Counted from the first letter of the stretch, positions 15,948-27,126 are shown. The stretch: DNA of 64,000 nt from Deinococcus apachensis DSM 19763 (GCF_000381345.1 NZ_KB906408.1:1-64000), one strand, 5' to 3'. A program made the numbers and translations. The notes: generated from the sequence alone by a model not told the origin.

Positions 15948-16976
15948 ATGCGAAGACTCTGGATGCTCGGCCTGTTCCTCGTCGGCGCCGCCCATGCCCA
16001 GACCACCCTGACGGTGATCACCCACGACTCGTTCGACGTGGACAAAAAGTTGGTCGCGCAGTTCGAGCGGGCGAACAATGCCCGCGTGCGCTTCGTGAAG
16101 GGGGGCGATGCGGGGGAACTCCTCAACCGCCTGATCCTGACCCGCCGCGCGCCCCTCGCCGACGTGGTGTACGGGCTGGACAACACCCTGCTGCCCCGCG
16201 CAAGAGCCGCCGGAATCCTGGAGGCGTACAGGTCGCCCGCCCTCTCGAAAGTCCCCGCCGCCTACCGCCTGGACGAGCCTGGCTTACTGAACACGGTGGA
16301 CTACGGCTTCGTGGCCCTGAACTACGACCGGGCGTATTTCCAGAAGGCGGGCCTGGCCCTGCCGAAAAGCCTTGATGACCTGAAAAAGCCCCAGTACGCC
16401 CGCCTGACGGTCGTACCCTCCCCGGCAACGAGCAGCCCCGGCCTCGCCTTCCTGCTCGCCACGGTGAACCACTACGGCGAGGCGGGTGCCTGGGCGTGGT
16501 GGCGAGAAGCCCGCGCAAACGGCCTGAAGGTCACGCGCGGCTGGTCGGACGCCTACGAAAAGGACTTCGGCAAGAATGGCGGCCAGTACCCCATCGTCCT
16601 GAGCTACGCGAGCAGCCCCGCCGCCGAGGTGTTCTACGCCGAGGGGTACAACCCGAAGAAACTCCCCGCCCAGGCCCCCACGGGCAATCTCTTCCTGCCC
16701 GGCAGCACTTTCCTGCAACTGGAGGGCGTCGGTATCCTGAGAGGCGCCAGGCAGCCGCAACTTGCCCGCAAGTTCGTGGACTTCATGCTCTCGAACGGCG
16801 TGCAGGCCAACTTCCCCACCCGGATGTGGGTCTATCCGGCCGTCAAGGGCACCCAACTCGACCCGGTCTTCAAGTTCGCCCAAGAGCCCGACGTGACTCC
16901 CGTCAAGCCGAGCGTACTCGCCAACCCACAACGGCTGGTGGACGCCTGGGTGACGAATGTGCTGCGGGCGCGGTGA
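15948..16976 (+). CDS. thiB: thiamine ABC transporter substrate-binding protein
   Basis: 342 residues. Periplasmic thiamine/TPP binder. A signal peptide ([17 protein letters not shown]) is followed by [12 protein letters not shown], a ThiB signature, then [24 protein letters not shown] and [14 protein letters not shown]. First gene behind the TPP riboswitch, so expressed when TPP is scarce. A repeat of ~340 bp separates it from thiP. Confidence 0.95.
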   Translation: MRRLWMLGLFLVGAAHAQTTLTVITHDSFDVDKKLVAQFERANNARVRFVKGGDAGELLNRLILTRRAPLADVVYGLDNTLLPRARAAGILEAYRSPALSKVPAAYRLDEPGLLNTVDYGFVALNYDRAYFQKAGLALPKSLDDLKKPQYARLTVVPSPATSSPGLAFLLATVNHYGEAGAWAWWREARANGLKVTRGWSDAYEKDFGKNGGQYPIVLSYASSPAAEVFYAEGYNPKKLPAQAPTGNLFLPGSTFLQLEGVGILRGARQPQLARKFVDFMLSNGVQANFPTRMWVYPAVKGTQLDPVFKFAQEPDVTPVKPSVLANPQRLVDAWVTNVLRAR

Positions 16977-16994
16977 GGGAATTGGGCGAGCGGG

Positions 16995-17333
16995 GCTGGC
17001 CACACGCCCCCTCACCCCGGCCCTCTCCCACGGGGGAGAGGGAGAAAAACAGCCAAGACTTTTGCTGTTCAAAATCGTCTCCTATGAGCGACCGATTCCC
17101 ACCCCTCGGTTCGCTCTCGCACGGCCCTCACGTCGGCTCGCGCAGCGAGACGGTAGGCACGTAGCTTGGCATGCAGCAAGATCAAACCCCCCTCGTAGAG
17201 GGAGACGGCCACGAGCGAAGTGGGCCGAGCCCCTTGCCGAGCGCAGCGCCGCTCCCCCTGCCCCCTGTGGGGGTAGAGAGCAGGGGGGTGGGGGCAAACC
17301 GTAGCAAGGTGCCCGGCCCTTCCAACACTCCAC
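16995..17333 (+). repeat. dispersed intergenic repeat A, copy 1
   Basis: Lies between thiB and thiP. It begins with a CCCTCTCCC/GGGAGAGGG hairpin (17021-17042), then carries blocks shared with copies at 25395 and 27660: TTTTGCT...CGTCTCCT, CTCGCGCAGCGAGACGGT, CAGCAAGATCAAAC, and TTGCCGAGCGCAGCGCCGC. No intact ORF fills it; all three copies lie in the same orientation. Confidence 0.75.
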
Positions 17334-17349
17334 CCTGACCCAAAACACC

Positions 17350-18903
17350 ATGTTCCACCTCCCCCTCACCCTGCGCGGCTGGCTCCTCGCCCTCCTCCCC
17401 GTCCTCTTCCTGGGCCTGCTACTCGCCCTGCCCCTAGCCCGCACCCTGGCCGAGGGCGGCGTGAACCTAGGCGTGTGGCACGACCCCTACTTCCTGGAAC
17501 GGCTGGGCTGGACGCTCGGCCAGGCGACGGTCTCCGCCCTGATCGCCCTGGCCGTCGGAGGTCCCCTCGCCTACCTGCTCTCCCGTTACGCGGTGCCCGG
17601 CAAAGGCCTGTTGCTGCGCCTGCTGCTGCTGCCCTTCGTGACCCCCACGCTTGTGGCGGTCCTGGGCCTTACGGCGCTGCTGGGGCCGCGCGGCTGGCTG
17701 ACCGGGCCACTCGGGCTCGACCTGGAGGAGACGCCCGCCCTGCTTATCCTGGGCAACCTGTTTTTCAACCTGCCGGTGATGGTGCGGCTGGCGTACGGGG
17801 GCTTCTCGCGGGTGCCCGCTGCGCTGACGGGGGCAGCCCGGACATTGGGCGCCTCGGGCCTGCGGGCGGCGCTGACCGTGGCCCTGCCCCTGGCCCTGCC
17901 GGGGTTGAGCGCCGGGTTCATCCTGGTCTTCCTGTACTCGGCGCTGAGTTTCGGGCTGCCGCTGGCCCTGGGCGGCGAACGGTACGCGACGCTGGAGGTG
18001 GAGATCTACACCCTGACGGCCTACCAACTCCGGCTGAGCGAGGCGAGCGCCCTGATCGCCGGGCAACTGGCGTTGACGCTGGGAGCGACGTGGGCGTACG
18101 TGTGGCTGTCGCGCGGCGGGGCGGGTGTTCCCACGTCGGGGCTTCCAGTGGCGCGGGGCGGGACGGCTCTGCTGCTGTGGGGACTTCTCACCATCACCGT
18201 GTTGATCTGCTTCGGGCCGCTGGTCGCCGTGGTCGCCCGCGGCCTGCTGGGGTCGGGTGGGCCGACGCCCGCCTATTGGCAAGGGGTATTGACCGACCCC
18301 GACATGCCACTGCTGCTGGGCAACACCCTGCGCTTCGCCGGAATGTCGTTGATCGGTGCGGCGCTGCTGGGCGGCCTGCATGCCCTCGGCGCTTGGCTGG
18401 CCCGGTCGCGGACGCTCGACCTGCTGTCGCTGCTGCCGCTGATGGTGTCCCCGGTGAGCCTGGCGGTGGGCTACCTGCTCGCCTACCCGGCGCTGTCCGC
18501 GACGCTCCCTATGCTGATCGCGGCGTACACGCTGCTGGGCTTTCCCCTCGTCACTCGCAGCCTGCTCCCCGCCCTGCGCGCCCTGCCCCCCCGCCTGCTG
18601 GAAGCGGCGCGGAGTCTGGGGGCGGGACCCCTGACCGCCCACCGCACGGTCACGCTGCCCCTGACCCTTCCAGCCTTCCGGGGAGGAGCCGCGCTGGCCC
18701 TCGCCACAGTGCTGGGCGAGTTCGGGGCCACCCTGGTCCTGACCCGGCCCGAGTGGGCCACCCTGAGCGTGGGCCTGTACGAGCGGCTGGGCCGCCCCGG
18801 CGAGCGCAACCTGGGCGAGGCGTGCGCGCTGGCGACCGTCCTGCTCCTCCTCTCGGCGGCGTCCTTCACCCTGCTCGACGGCGGCGAGGGCGAGGTGACG
18901 TGA
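17350..18903 (+). CDS. thiP: thiamine ABC transporter permease
   Basis: 517 residues, about 12 membrane segments, two fused permease halves as in ThiP. Each half has an EAA-type loop ([20 protein letters not shown] near 160; [20 protein letters not shown] near 420). Works with ThiB and ThiQ. It reads through to mazE 37 bp downstream. Confidence 0.93.
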   Translation: MFHLPLTLRGWLLALLPVLFLGLLLALPLARTLAEGGVNLGVWHDPYFLERLGWTLGQATVSALIALAVGGPLAYLLSRYAVPGKGLLLRLLLLPFVTPTLVAVLGLTALLGPRGWLTGPLGLDLEETPALLILGNLFFNLPVMVRLAYGGFSRVPAALTGAARTLGASGLRAALTVALPLALPGLSAGFILVFLYSALSFGLPLALGGERYATLEVEIYTLTAYQLRLSEASALIAGQLALTLGATWAYVWLSRGGAGVPTSGLPVARGGTALLLWGLLTITVLICFGPLVAVVARGLLGSGGPTPAYWQGVLTDPDMPLLLGNTLRFAGMSLIGAALLGGLHALGAWLARSRTLDLLSLLPLMVSPVSLAVGYLLAYPALSATLPMLIAAYTLLGFPLVTRSLLPALRALPPRLLEAARSLGAGPLTAHRTVTLPLTLPAFRGGAALALATVLGEFGATLVLTRPEWATLSVGLYERLGRPGERNLGEACALATVLLLLSAASFTLLDGGEGEVT

Positions 18904-18940
18904 CCACCAATGTCATACTTTGTTGGACAGGAGGCGGAAC

Positions 18941-19197
<257 letters not shown>

Positions 19198-19201
<4 letters not shown>

Positions 19202-19509
19202 GCGCCCCGGAACGTGGACCACTCGTCTGGACCGACTTCGACCCCAGGCGGGGTGAGGAGCAGGAAGGCCGACGTCCCGCCCTCGTTATCAGCAGCGGGC
19301 AGTATAACCGGGTGACCGGGCTGCTGGTCTGCCTCCACGTGACCAGCCGCGTCGAGGGTTACCTCACGGAATTGCCCCTCCCCCCCGGCCTCGGGGCGCG
19401 GGGGGTCATCCTGACCTCACACGTCTACACCCTGGACTGGCAGGCGCGGGGATGGAGACCATTGAGCCCGTTCCCAGGGACGTTCTGGAAGAAGCCGTGG
19501 ACCGGCTGA
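19198..19509 (+). CDS. mazF: MazF/PemK-type toxin, C-terminus altered by a frameshift
   Basis: 103 residues as read. Sequence-specific mRNA endonuclease family: VWTDFDPRRGEEQEGRRPALVIS, TGLLVCLHVTSRVEGY, RGVILTSHVYTLDWQARG. After QARG the frame is lost at a GGGG run (19448-19451). One extra G would restore METIEPVPRDVLEEAVDRL and a stop at 19529 that overlaps thiQ by GTGA, as every other junction in this part of the operon does. It is therefore a recent one-base deletion or a sequencing error. The GTG start overlaps the mazE stop. Confidence 0.8.
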
Positions 19510-19525
19510 TGGGCCTGGTCAGCGA

Positions 19526-20506
19526 GTGACCCACGTCACGCCCGCCCTCGACCTCCAGCACCTCTCCAAACGCTTCGGGCCTACGGTGGCGGTGGAGGAC
19601 GTATCCCTCAGCGTCGGGCAGGGAGAGACCGTCGCCCTCCTCGGGCCGAGCGGTTGCGGCAAGAGCACGGTGCTGCGCTGCGTGGCGGGCCTGGAGCGGC
19701 CGGACGCGGGGCGGGTGTTCGTGGGGGGCCGGGACGTGACGGCCCTTCCCCCGGAGGCGCGGCAAGTCGGACTGGTGTTTCAGGACTACGCCCTCTTCCC
19801 GCACCTGAGCGTGCTGGGCAACGTGGCTTACGGTCCCCGGATGCGCGGGGCAAAACGGGCCGAGACCGAGGAATGGGCACGGGAGGCGCTGGTGCTGGTC
19901 GGCCTGGAAGGACTGGCGGGGAGGCGGACTACGGAGCTGTCGGGCGGTCAGGCGCAGCGGGTGGCCCTCGCCCGCGCGGTGGCGACCGGGTCCCCCCTGC
20001 TGCTGCTCGACGAACCGCTTTCCAACCTGGACGAGCAACTCCGCGCCCGGCTCCGTTCGGACCTGCGCGCCCTGTTCGCGCGGGTGGGGGCGGGCGTACT
20101 CCTCGTGACCCACGACCAGCGGGAGGCGCTGGCGGTCGCCTCGCGGGTGGCAGTCATGCGGGCAGGGCGGATCGTGCAGGTGGGCGCGGCGGCAGAGGTC
20201 TTCGCCCGGCCCGCGACGGCCTGGGTCGCCGCCTTCCTCGGTCACGCGAACGTTCTGCCGGGGCCGAACGGCTGTGCCCACCTCGTCCCCGAGGACGCCG
20301 TGCGGCTGGGTGAGGGTGGGCCCCTCCCCGTCACGGCGCGGCAGACGACCGATACGGGAACGGAAGTCACCATCCAGCACCCCCTCGGCCCCCTCACCCT
20401 GCATCTGAGTGCGCGGGAGGCGGCGGGGATTCAGGGAGACACGTTGCACCTGACCCTCGATCCGGCACGCATCCTGACTCTCCCTGACGACCGGGAGCGG
20501 GCATGA
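19526..20506 (+). CDS. thiQ: thiamine ABC transporter ATP-binding protein
   Basis: 326 residues. Walker A GPSGCGKST (residues 40-48), Q-loop VFQDYALFPH, signature LSGGQAQR, Walker B LLLLDEPLSNLD, H-loop VTHD. The ~90-residue C-terminal extension is TOBE-like. Powers ThiBP. GTG start, overlapping the ancestral mazF stop; its own stop overlaps thiN. Confidence 0.92.
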   Translation: MTHVTPALDLQHLSKRFGPTVAVEDVSLSVGQGETVALLGPSGCGKSTVLRCVAGLERPDAGRVFVGGRDVTALPPEARQVGLVFQDYALFPHLSVLGNVAYGPRMRGAKRAETEEWAREALVLVGLEGLAGRRTTELSGGQAQRVALARAVATGSPLLLLDEPLSNLDEQLRARLRSDLRALFARVGAGVLLVTHDQREALAVASRVAVMRAGRIVQVGAAAEVFARPATAWVAAFLGHANVLPGPNGCAHLVPEDAVRLGEGGPLPVTARQTTDTGTEVTIQHPLGPLTLHLSAREAAGIQGDTLHLTLDPARILTLPDDRERA

Positions 20507-21123
20507 CGGGCTGGATTCTGGTTGGCGGACGCCTGGTGATGACACAAGCTTTGCGGGCTCTCCCCCGCCCCGACCTGGTGGTGGCGGCGGATGGCGGGGG
20601 GCAGCACGCGGCGGTGCTGGGCGTGAGGGTGGACGCCTGGGTGGGCGACTTCGACTCCTCGAACGGCCTGGAGCTGGAGGCCCCGCGCGAGGTTCACCCG
20701 GCGGCGAAGGACGAGACGGACGCGGAACTCGCCGTGCTTGTGGCGCGTGAACGAGGGACGAGCGACCTCGTCTTCCTGGGCGCTTTCGGCGGGCGCTTCG
20801 ACCACACGGCGGCGCTCGTGCTGGGGGGGTTGCGGCTCGCGGGAGAGGGCCTGGGGGTGACCTTGCACAGCGGGGACGAGAGCGCGCATCCGCTGCTTCC
20901 TGGTGCGGAAATGAGTCTTGACCTTCCGGGGGGCACGGTCCTCAGCGTGCTTGCGTTCAGCCCCCTACAGGGCCTTTCCCTGAGGGGCGTTCGTTGGCCC
21001 CTTGAGGACGCCTCCGTTCCCCTCGGCAGCGGCTGGACCGTCAGCAACGAGGCGGCGGGGGGGCGGGTGACGGCCTCGGTTAAACAGGGAACGGCGCTCG
21101 TTACCGTGCTACATAGCTCGTAA
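20503..21123 (+). CDS. thiN: thiamine pyrophosphokinase
   Basis: 206 residues. Converts thiamine to TPP, the riboswitch ligand. Motifs: VVAADGG, WVGDFDSS, KDETDAELAV, FLGAFGGRFDHTAAL, and a C-terminal WTVSNEAAGGRVTASV. Last gene of the thi operon; ATG overlaps the thiQ stop (ATGA). Uptake and activation of thiamine are thus under one riboswitch. Confidence 0.92.
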   Translation: MTGWILVGGRLVMTQALRALPRPDLVVAADGGGQHAAVLGVRVDAWVGDFDSSNGLELEAPREVHPAAKDETDAELAVLVARERGTSDLVFLGAFGGRFDHTAALVLGGLRLAGEGLGVTLHSGDESAHPLLPGAEMSLDLPGGTVLSVLAFSPLQGLSLRGVRWPLEDASVPLGSGWTVSNEAAGGRVTASVKQGTALVTVLHSS

Positions 21124-21129
21124 GGAGGG

Positions 21130-21798
21130 TCAGGCCGCGCTCGTCCGGTACGGCCGGTTGAGCCGCCGTTCCAGCAGCCGGAACAGCCGGGCCGCCGCAT
21201 TGGACAGCAGGAAGTAGATCAGCGCGACGGCGAGGTACAGCGGCACCGGCTGGTAGGTGATCGACACCAACCCGCGCGTGGTGAGCAGCAGCTCGGACAC
21301 CGTGATCACGCTCGCCAGGCTGGAATCCTTGAGCAGGCCGATAAACTGGTTGCCCAGCGCGGGGACCGCCGTCCGGGCCGCCTGTGGGATCAGCACCAGC
21401 CGCAGCGTCTGGAGCGGGTTCAGGCCCAGCGCCCGCGCCGCGTCCACCTGCCCGCGGTCCACGGCGTTCAGGCTGCCCCGGATGATCTCGGCGGCGTAAG
21501 CTCCGGCAAACAGGCTCAGACCCAGCACCGCCGTGTTGAAGGCGGGCAGGGACACCCGGGTAATTTGCGGCAGCGCGAAAAACAGGAAAAAGAGCTGCAC
21601 GAGCAGCGGCGTGCCCCGGAACGTCTCGATGTAGAGGCCCGCCAGCAGCCGCAGCGGGGCCAGGCGCGACATCCGCCCCAGCCCGGCGATCAGCCCCAGG
21701 GCGAGGCCGAAGACGCTGGCGAGCAGGGTCAGGGAGAGCGTGAGCTGCGCGCCCCGCCACAGGGCGCGCAGCGCATCCGGTGTAAAGACGTCGAGCAT
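21130..21798 (-). CDS. polar amino acid ABC transporter permease
   Basis: 222 residues, about five membrane segments. HisMQ-type features: YIETFRGTPLLVQLFFLFF, AYAAEIIRGSLNAVDRGQVDAARALGL and the EAA loop GLNPLQTLRLVLIPQAAR. SD GAGGAGG seven bases before the ATG. It is downstream of the binding-protein gene in the same direction. No ATP-binding subunit lies nearby. Confidence 0.92.
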   Translation of the reverse strand: MLDVFTPDALRALWRGAQLTLSLTLLASVFGLALGLIAGLGRMSRLAPLRLLAGLYIETFRGTPLLVQLFFLFFALPQITRVSLPAFNTAVLGLSLFAGAYAAEIIRGSLNAVDRGQVDAARALGLNPLQTLRLVLIPQAARTAVPALGNQFIGLLKDSSLASVITVSELLLTTRGLVSITYQPVPLYLAVALIYFLLSNAAARLFRLLERRLNRPYRTSAA

Positions 21799-21894
21799 GG
21801 GTTCACCTCCTCGGGTGAGGGTGGGACGTCAGCGGCCACTCAAGAACTGGGGCCGCGCGGCTTCTCGCACGGCCCCCTCCTCCCGGCCCGGCGT

Positions 21895-22665
21895 CTACCG
21901 GGTGGGCACGGTGATGTTCGAGCCCAGGTACTTCACGCTGAGCTGCTTGAGGGTGCCGTCCACCCGCATCTGCGCGAGCGCCTTTTCCACGGCGGCCTTG
22001 AGCTGCGGTTGGTTCTTCCCCAGGGTGATGTAGGGGTTGTCCTGCTGGAGGACCGGCCCGGCGGCCTTGAGCTTCTGCCCGTTCTTGATGGCAACGCTGC
22101 CCACCGTGCGGGTGGTGATCATGCCCGCCGCGCGGCCCGACGCGAGCGCCAGGTAGATCTCCGGCTCACCACTGTACGTCACCACATTGGGGTACTTCTG
22201 GTCGCGCAGGAACTTCTCGAACACGGTCCCCTGCGCCACCGCGACGGGCTTGCCGCCCAGCCCCGCCAGGTTCTTCGCCGCCGAGTTCGCGGGCACGAAG
22301 AGCTGGAAGCCGTCGTAGTAGTAAGGCTTGCTCAGGAAGTCCACCGCCCGCTCGCGCTCGGGCGTCTTGCTCTGCGAGGCGACGGCGAGGTCGAACTGCC
22401 CCGACTGGAGCCCCGCGATGATGGAGGAGAACTCGGCCTTGATCAGCCGGACCTTCACCCCGAGCCGCTTGCCGATCTCGCGCGCCACGTCAGCGTCGAA
22501 GCCGGTCAGCGAGCCGTCAGGGGCTGGTAGAGAGAAGGGCGGGTACTCGCCGCTCATCACGACGCGCAGTTCACCCCGCTTCTTCACGTCCGCCAGGTCG
22601 GCGTGGGCGACCGAGGCAGCGGAGAGGCTGAGGGCGGCGAGAAATAGGGAGGCAGATTTAAACAT
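21895..22665 (-). CDS. polar amino acid ABC transporter substrate-binding protein
   Basis: 256 residues. Signal peptide (MFKSASLFLAALSLSAASVA), then the family-3 binding fold: LRVVMSGEYPPFSLPAPDG, LTGFDADVAREIGKRLG, FDLAVASQSKTPERE, AVAQGTVFEKFL. The ligand is probably a polar or charged amino acid. The start was set by the SD AGGAGA before 22665. The 183 bp upstream hold its leader and the terminator of the next gene. Confidence 0.93.
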   Translation of the reverse strand: MFKSASLFLAALSLSAASVAHADLADVKKRGELRVVMSGEYPPFSLPAPDGSLTGFDADVAREIGKRLGVKVRLIKAEFSSIIAGLQSGQFDLAVASQSKTPERERAVDFLSKPYYYDGFQLFVPANSAAKNLAGLGGKPVAVAQGTVFEKFLRDQKYPNVVTYSGEPEIYLALASGRAAGMITTRTVGSVAIKNGQKLKAAGPVLQQDNPYITLGKNQPQLKAAVEKALAQMRVDGTLKQLSVKYLGSNITVPTR

Positions 22666-22827
22666 GGGTAATCTCCTGGGTGGCATGGTGAAAGCAAAAC
22701 TGACCCTACCCCGTCTCCCGTCCGCCTGCCCAGAAGTCTTCCTTTACTTGGTGTGAGGCCCCACATACAGAAGGTGTGCGGGCCTACAGGTCTTCCCCTC
22801 CCCACCGGTCTTGCTTAAAGAAGAGCT

Positions 22828-22852
22828 GGGCCGAAGGGAACCCCCCCGGCCC
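22828..22852 (-). terminator. terminator of the secreted hydrolase gene
   Basis: On the minus strand GGGCCG...CGGCCC with a 13-base loop is followed by AGCTCTTCTTT. It lies 18 bases past the stop at 22870. Confidence 0.6.
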
Positions 22853-22869
22853 GGTGTACTCCGCCTAAT

Positions 22870-24333
22870 TCAGGGGGTGGGTGGGCAGGCCACCACACCG
22901 GCCCGCGCTCCGCGCGTGAAGCGGCAGCCGTAGTTGGGGTCAGCGACCGTGGCGGGGGTGAGCACGTCGTCCCCGGCGGGCTTGACTCCGGTCTTCTTCC
23001 AGGCCACGAGGTCGTTGAATGCCTCCACCACCTCGGCCCCGGTGAATTGGCAGTGGCCGGGGGCGCGGATGGCCCGCTGGACGAGGAGGTTACCGTTGCC
23101 CTTCGCCTCGGCGGCGCGTCGGTACCTCTGCTGGTGCGCAAAGGGCACGTAGAGGTCACCCAGGGTGTGCATGGTCAGCACCGGCACGCTGAATTCGCCA
23201 TTGATGCGTGGCAGCCAGCGCAGCCCCCCCAGCCGGGCCGCGTTCGCGTTGGGGTCCGCCTCCACCCTCAGGATGGCGGCGTTGAAGGCCACCTCGGTGG
23301 GGGTGGGAGTCGCGCCCGTCGTCCAGCGGTAGGTCACGTCCTTATTGCCGTAGAAGTTCTTGCTCAGCACGCCGTTCAGCGTCCCGTCCGAGCCGCCCGT
23401 GCCGAACACTGCGTTCTGGTAGGCGCCCAGGCGGAAGCCCAGCTCGAAGACGGGTCGGTCACCGCCGGTCAGGTTGCGGGCAATCTCGCGCAGCTTGGTC
23501 CCCTGACCGCTGTTCTCCTGCCAGAGGTCGCCGGAGGAACTGGTGAACAGCGCCGCCTTGATGTCGGGCAGGATGTCCTGGTAGCTCGTCTGGGGGTAGC
23601 TCCGCGCTCCCAGCCCGGCGAGTTGCGCGGCAACCGTCGTGTAGTCGCCCAGCCACTGGAACTCGTACTCCTCGTCCATCACCCCGCACAGGGGCAGAGA
23701 GGCGGCGTAGGTCACCTTGTTCTGCTCAGTGTCCAGCGACTCCTTCTCCACGGCGGCCCCGGCCACATGCCCGCCCATCGAGACGCCCATGATCAGGTAC
23801 TCCTTGGGTTTCTCGTACTTGCCTCCCGTCAGCTCGCCGAACTTCAGGGCGAGCGCGTTCGTGTCCTCCACCCCGGCCTGCACGTCGTAGTAGTTCGCCG
23901 AGTAGGAACTCGCCGCCCAGGCGTACCCCTGGCTGATCAGGTACTCGCGGATGACGGGGGGATCGACCGTGAGGTTCTCGCCGGTCCCGCGGTAGCCGTG
24001 CGCGTACATCACCAGGGTGCCGTTCCATTTGGCGGGCACCTCAATCAGGTAGCTCGCCTGACCGTGCAGGCCGCTGTAGGTGCCCCGGTACAGGGTGGCG
24101 ACCCCGCCGGGCAGGTCCCCCACACCACCGAGCGCCGCAGGGTCGGTCGACGGCACCACGGGCTTGAAGGTCCGGGTGTCCTGCGCGCGGGTGTCCGAGC
24201 CGGAGTCCACAACGGGCGACGCGCCGGGCGGCGGAACGGTCGACTCAACCGGACCCCCGCAACTGGCGAGAGTGAGCGCGCAGGCCAGCAGGGTCAGGGC
24301 CGGAAAGGCAAGGCGGGTCGGCGTACGGGTCAT
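22870..24333 (-). CDS. secreted alpha/beta hydrolase lipoprotein
   Basis: 487 residues. Signal peptide with lipobox LASC near residue 25. The nucleophile elbow GVSMGG holds the likely Ser; the oxyanion side is VMYAHGYRG; a late PGHCQF provides a candidate His and THTLGD-like MHTLGDLYVPFAHQQR an Asp. The length and Cys residues fit a large secreted esterase or peptidase-like hydrolase; no specific family is recognised. Confidence 0.8.
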   Translation of the reverse strand: MTRTPTRLAFPALTLLACALTLASCGGPVESTVPPPGASPVVDSGSDTRAQDTRTFKPVVPSTDPAALGGVGDLPGGVATLYRGTYSGLHGQASYLIEVPAKWNGTLVMYAHGYRGTGENLTVDPPVIREYLISQGYAWAASSYSANYYDVQAGVEDTNALALKFGELTGGKYEKPKEYLIMGVSMGGHVAGAAVEKESLDTEQNKVTYAASLPLCGVMDEEYEFQWLGDYTTVAAQLAGLGARSYPQTSYQDILPDIKAALFTSSSGDLWQENSGQGTKLREIARNLTGGDRPVFELGFRLGAYQNAVFGTGGSDGTLNGVLSKNFYGNKDVTYRWTTGATPTPTEVAFNAAILRVEADPNANAARLGGLRWLPRINGEFSVPVLTMHTLGDLYVPFAHQQRYRRAAEAKGNGNLLVQRAIRAPGHCQFTGAEVVEAFNDLVAWKKTGVKPAGDDVLTPATVADPNYGCRFTRGARAGVVACPPTP

Positions 24334-24424
24334 AAAGCCTCCATGAGAGAGGGAACGACGTCTGGGCGCGGCGGCTCAGGCAGGGAAGGGCACCTAGATG
24401 AGCTGTTCTGTGAGAAACTCCCGT

Positions 24425-24454
24425 ATTTAAGGGTGTCCACCGGGCTCATGTCAA
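24425..24454 (-). promoter_or_regulatory. promoter of the secreted hydrolase gene
   Basis: Minus strand: -35 TTGACA (24449-24454), 18-base spacer, -10 TTAAAT (24425-24430), about 90 bases before the ATG at 24333. Confidence 0.65.
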
Positions 24455-24521
24455 CCCGGCGCCGTTCGTCTTCCAGAGGGGTTGCCGGGAACCCCCTCCC
24501 CCTCTCCCCCGTATCCCTGGC

Positions 24522-25208
<687 letters not shown>

Positions 25209-25233
25209 GGATGTAGGGAGCCATTGGTTTTTA

Positions 25234-25271
25234 GCCGGGGTAGGCGAACGCGATGCCTGCCCCGGCTTTTT
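25234..25271 (+). terminator. rho-independent terminator
   Basis: GCCGGGGTAGGC and GCCTGCCCCGGC form a 12-bp stem with one wobble, followed by TTTTT, 26 bases after the stop at 25208. Confidence 0.85.
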
Positions 25272-25394
25272 GAGGGGTGGACGGTGGGGCTTGCCTGATG
25301 AGGGTAAGCGCTGCCTGGCACTTCCCTTTGCACGCAACTTTGCGCGTCCTGGCCTCCCCACAAACGCTTGATGCGAAATGAGAAGCTGGGAGCG

Positions 25395-25715
25395 GGCTTT
25401 TCGTCGTCTGGTGCGTGGGCGAGCTACGCTCACCGCCCCCACCCAGCCTCGCCCGCAAGGCGGGAGGAGCAACAGCGCCAAAGCTTTTGCTTCTTAAAAC
25501 CGTCTCCTGTGGACGACCAACGCCTGCAAGTGGCTGACGCTCGCACCGCCTCCACCCCGCTTTGCTCGCGCATCGAGACAGTGGGCCAGTCGCTGAGAAC
25601 CCAGCAAGATCAAACAGTCCGCCCAAAGGAGGACGGCCACGGATGCAATGGGCGAGCCCTTGCCTAGCGCAGCGCCGCTCCCCTCTGCCCACTGGGTAGG
25701 GGGTGGGCACACCCC
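25395..25715 (+). repeat. dispersed intergenic repeat A, copy 2
   Basis: Between the membrane protein and hemL. Shares with the other copies TTTTGCT...CGTCTCCT, CTCGCGCATCGAGACAGT, CCCAGCAAGATCAAAC, GACGGCCACG and TTGCCTAGCGCAGCGCCGC. A GCCCGC/GCGGG hairpin sits at its left end where copy 1 has its own hairpin. Confidence 0.75.
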
Positions 25716-25785
25716 CAACTTCACCCTCCCTGAAGTGTCGCTTCCCTTCCCGCCGCCCTCATCAGCTTGCCGTAAGGTGGTCGGC

Positions 25786-27126
25786 ATGACGACCGAGACC
25801 CTCCCCTCTACCGCGCAATCGGCAGCCCTGTTTGCCCGGGCCCGCGCGGTCACCCCGGGCGGCGTGAACAGCCCGGTGCGGGCCTTCAGGAGCGTGGGCG
25901 GCTCCCCCCGCTTCATCCGCGAGGCCCACGGCGCGTACCTGACCGACGTGGACGGGAACCGACTGGTGGACTACATAGGCTCGTGGGGACCCATAATCGT
26001 GGGACACGACCATCCGGCGGTGCGGGAGGCAATTCTGGAGGCCCTGGCGGGTGGCACGAGTTTCGGCGCGCCCGGCGAGCGCGAGGTGCGGCTGGCCGAG
26101 GCGGTGACCCGCATCACCGGGGCCGAGCGGGTGCGCTTCGTGAACAGCGGCACCGAGGCGACCATGAGCGCCCTGCGCCTGGCCCGGGGCTTTACGGGAC
26201 GCAAGTACATCGTGAAGTTCCGCGGCAACTACCACGGCCACGCCGACGGCCTGCTCGTCGAGGCGGGCAGCGGTCTGCTGACGAATGCGGAGGGCACGCT
26301 CGGCGCCTCGGCCCCCAGCAGTGCCGGTGTCCCCGAGGAATACGCCCGCCTGACGCTGGTGAGCGAGTACAACGACCCGGCCGCGCTCGACACCCTGATG
26401 GCCGAACGCGGGCACGAGGTCGCGGCCGTGATCTTCGAGCCGGTGGTCGGCAACGCGGGCGTGCTGATCCCCACCCCCGAATTCCTGGCCGCCCTGCATC
26501 GCGTCCGCGAGCGGGGCGCCCTCCTCATCGCCGACGAGGTGATGACGGGCTTCCGCCTCTCGCTGCAGGGCGCCACCGGGCTGCTGGGCCTGGAGCCCGA
26601 CCTGATCTGCTGGGGCAAAATCATCGGCGGGGGCCTGCCGGTGGGCGCTTATGGTGGGCGGCCGGACGTGATGGACTTCGTTTCGCCGCAGGGTCCGGTG
26701 TACCAGGCGGGCACCCTCAGCGGCAACCCATTGGCAATGGCGGCGGGCCTCGCCACGCTGGAGGTGCTGGAGGGGAACCCCGGGATTTACACGCACCTGG
26801 AAACCTACACCTCGCAGCTCGCTACGGGACTGAGCGCGGCGGCGCAGGAGGCGGGCGTGCCCCTGAGCATCAACCACATCGGCTCGATGCTGACGGCCTT
26901 CCATCAGGACGCACCGGAAGGCTCGATCCGCACCTACGCGGACGCGGCCCACAGCGACACCGCCGCCTTTGCCGCTTGGTTCCAGTCCATGTTGGGCCAG
27001 GGCATCTACTGGGCCCCCAGCCAGTTCGAGAGCATCTTCGTGAGCGCGGCCCATACGGACGCGGAACTGAGCGCCACACTGGAGGCGGCGCGCACTGCCT
27101 ACCGCACGCTGGGAGGAACACGATGA
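25786..27126 (+). CDS. hemL: glutamate-1-semialdehyde 2,1-aminomutase
   Basis: 446 residues. PLP enzyme making 5-aminolevulinate for haem. Motifs: TPGGVNSPVRAF, FVNSGTEATMSALRLAR, NYHGHAD, LIADEVMTGFR, and the PLP Lys in CWGKIIGGGLP. The start at 25786 is preceded by AAGGTGG; an in-frame extension upstream crosses repeat A. Overlaps the next gene by four bases. Confidence 0.95.
   Translation: MTTETLPSTAQSAALFARARAVTPGGVNSPVRAFRSVGGSPRFIREAHGAYLTDVDGNRLVDYIGSWGPIIVGHDHPAVREAILEALAGGTSFGAPGEREVRLAEAVTRITGAERVRFVNSGTEATMSALRLARGFTGRKYIVKFRGNYHGHADGLLVEAGSGLLTNAEGTLGASAPSSAGVPEEYARLTLVSEYNDPAALDTLMAERGHEVAAVIFEPVVGNAGVLIPTPEFLAALHRVRERGALLIADEVMTGFRLSLQGATGLLGLEPDLICWGKIIGGGLPVGAYGGRPDVMDFVSPQGPVYQAGTLSGNPLAMAAGLATLEVLEGNPGIYTHLETYTSQLATGLSAAAQEAGVPLSINHIGSMLTAFHQDAPEGSIRTYADAAHSDTAAFAAWFQSMLGQGIYWAPSQFESIFVSAAHTDAELSATLEAARTAYRTLGGTR

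Noticed and set aside
19440..19460. Programmed frameshift in mazF
   Set aside because: There is no slippery heptamer or downstream structure I can see; a one-base deletion explains the data more simply.
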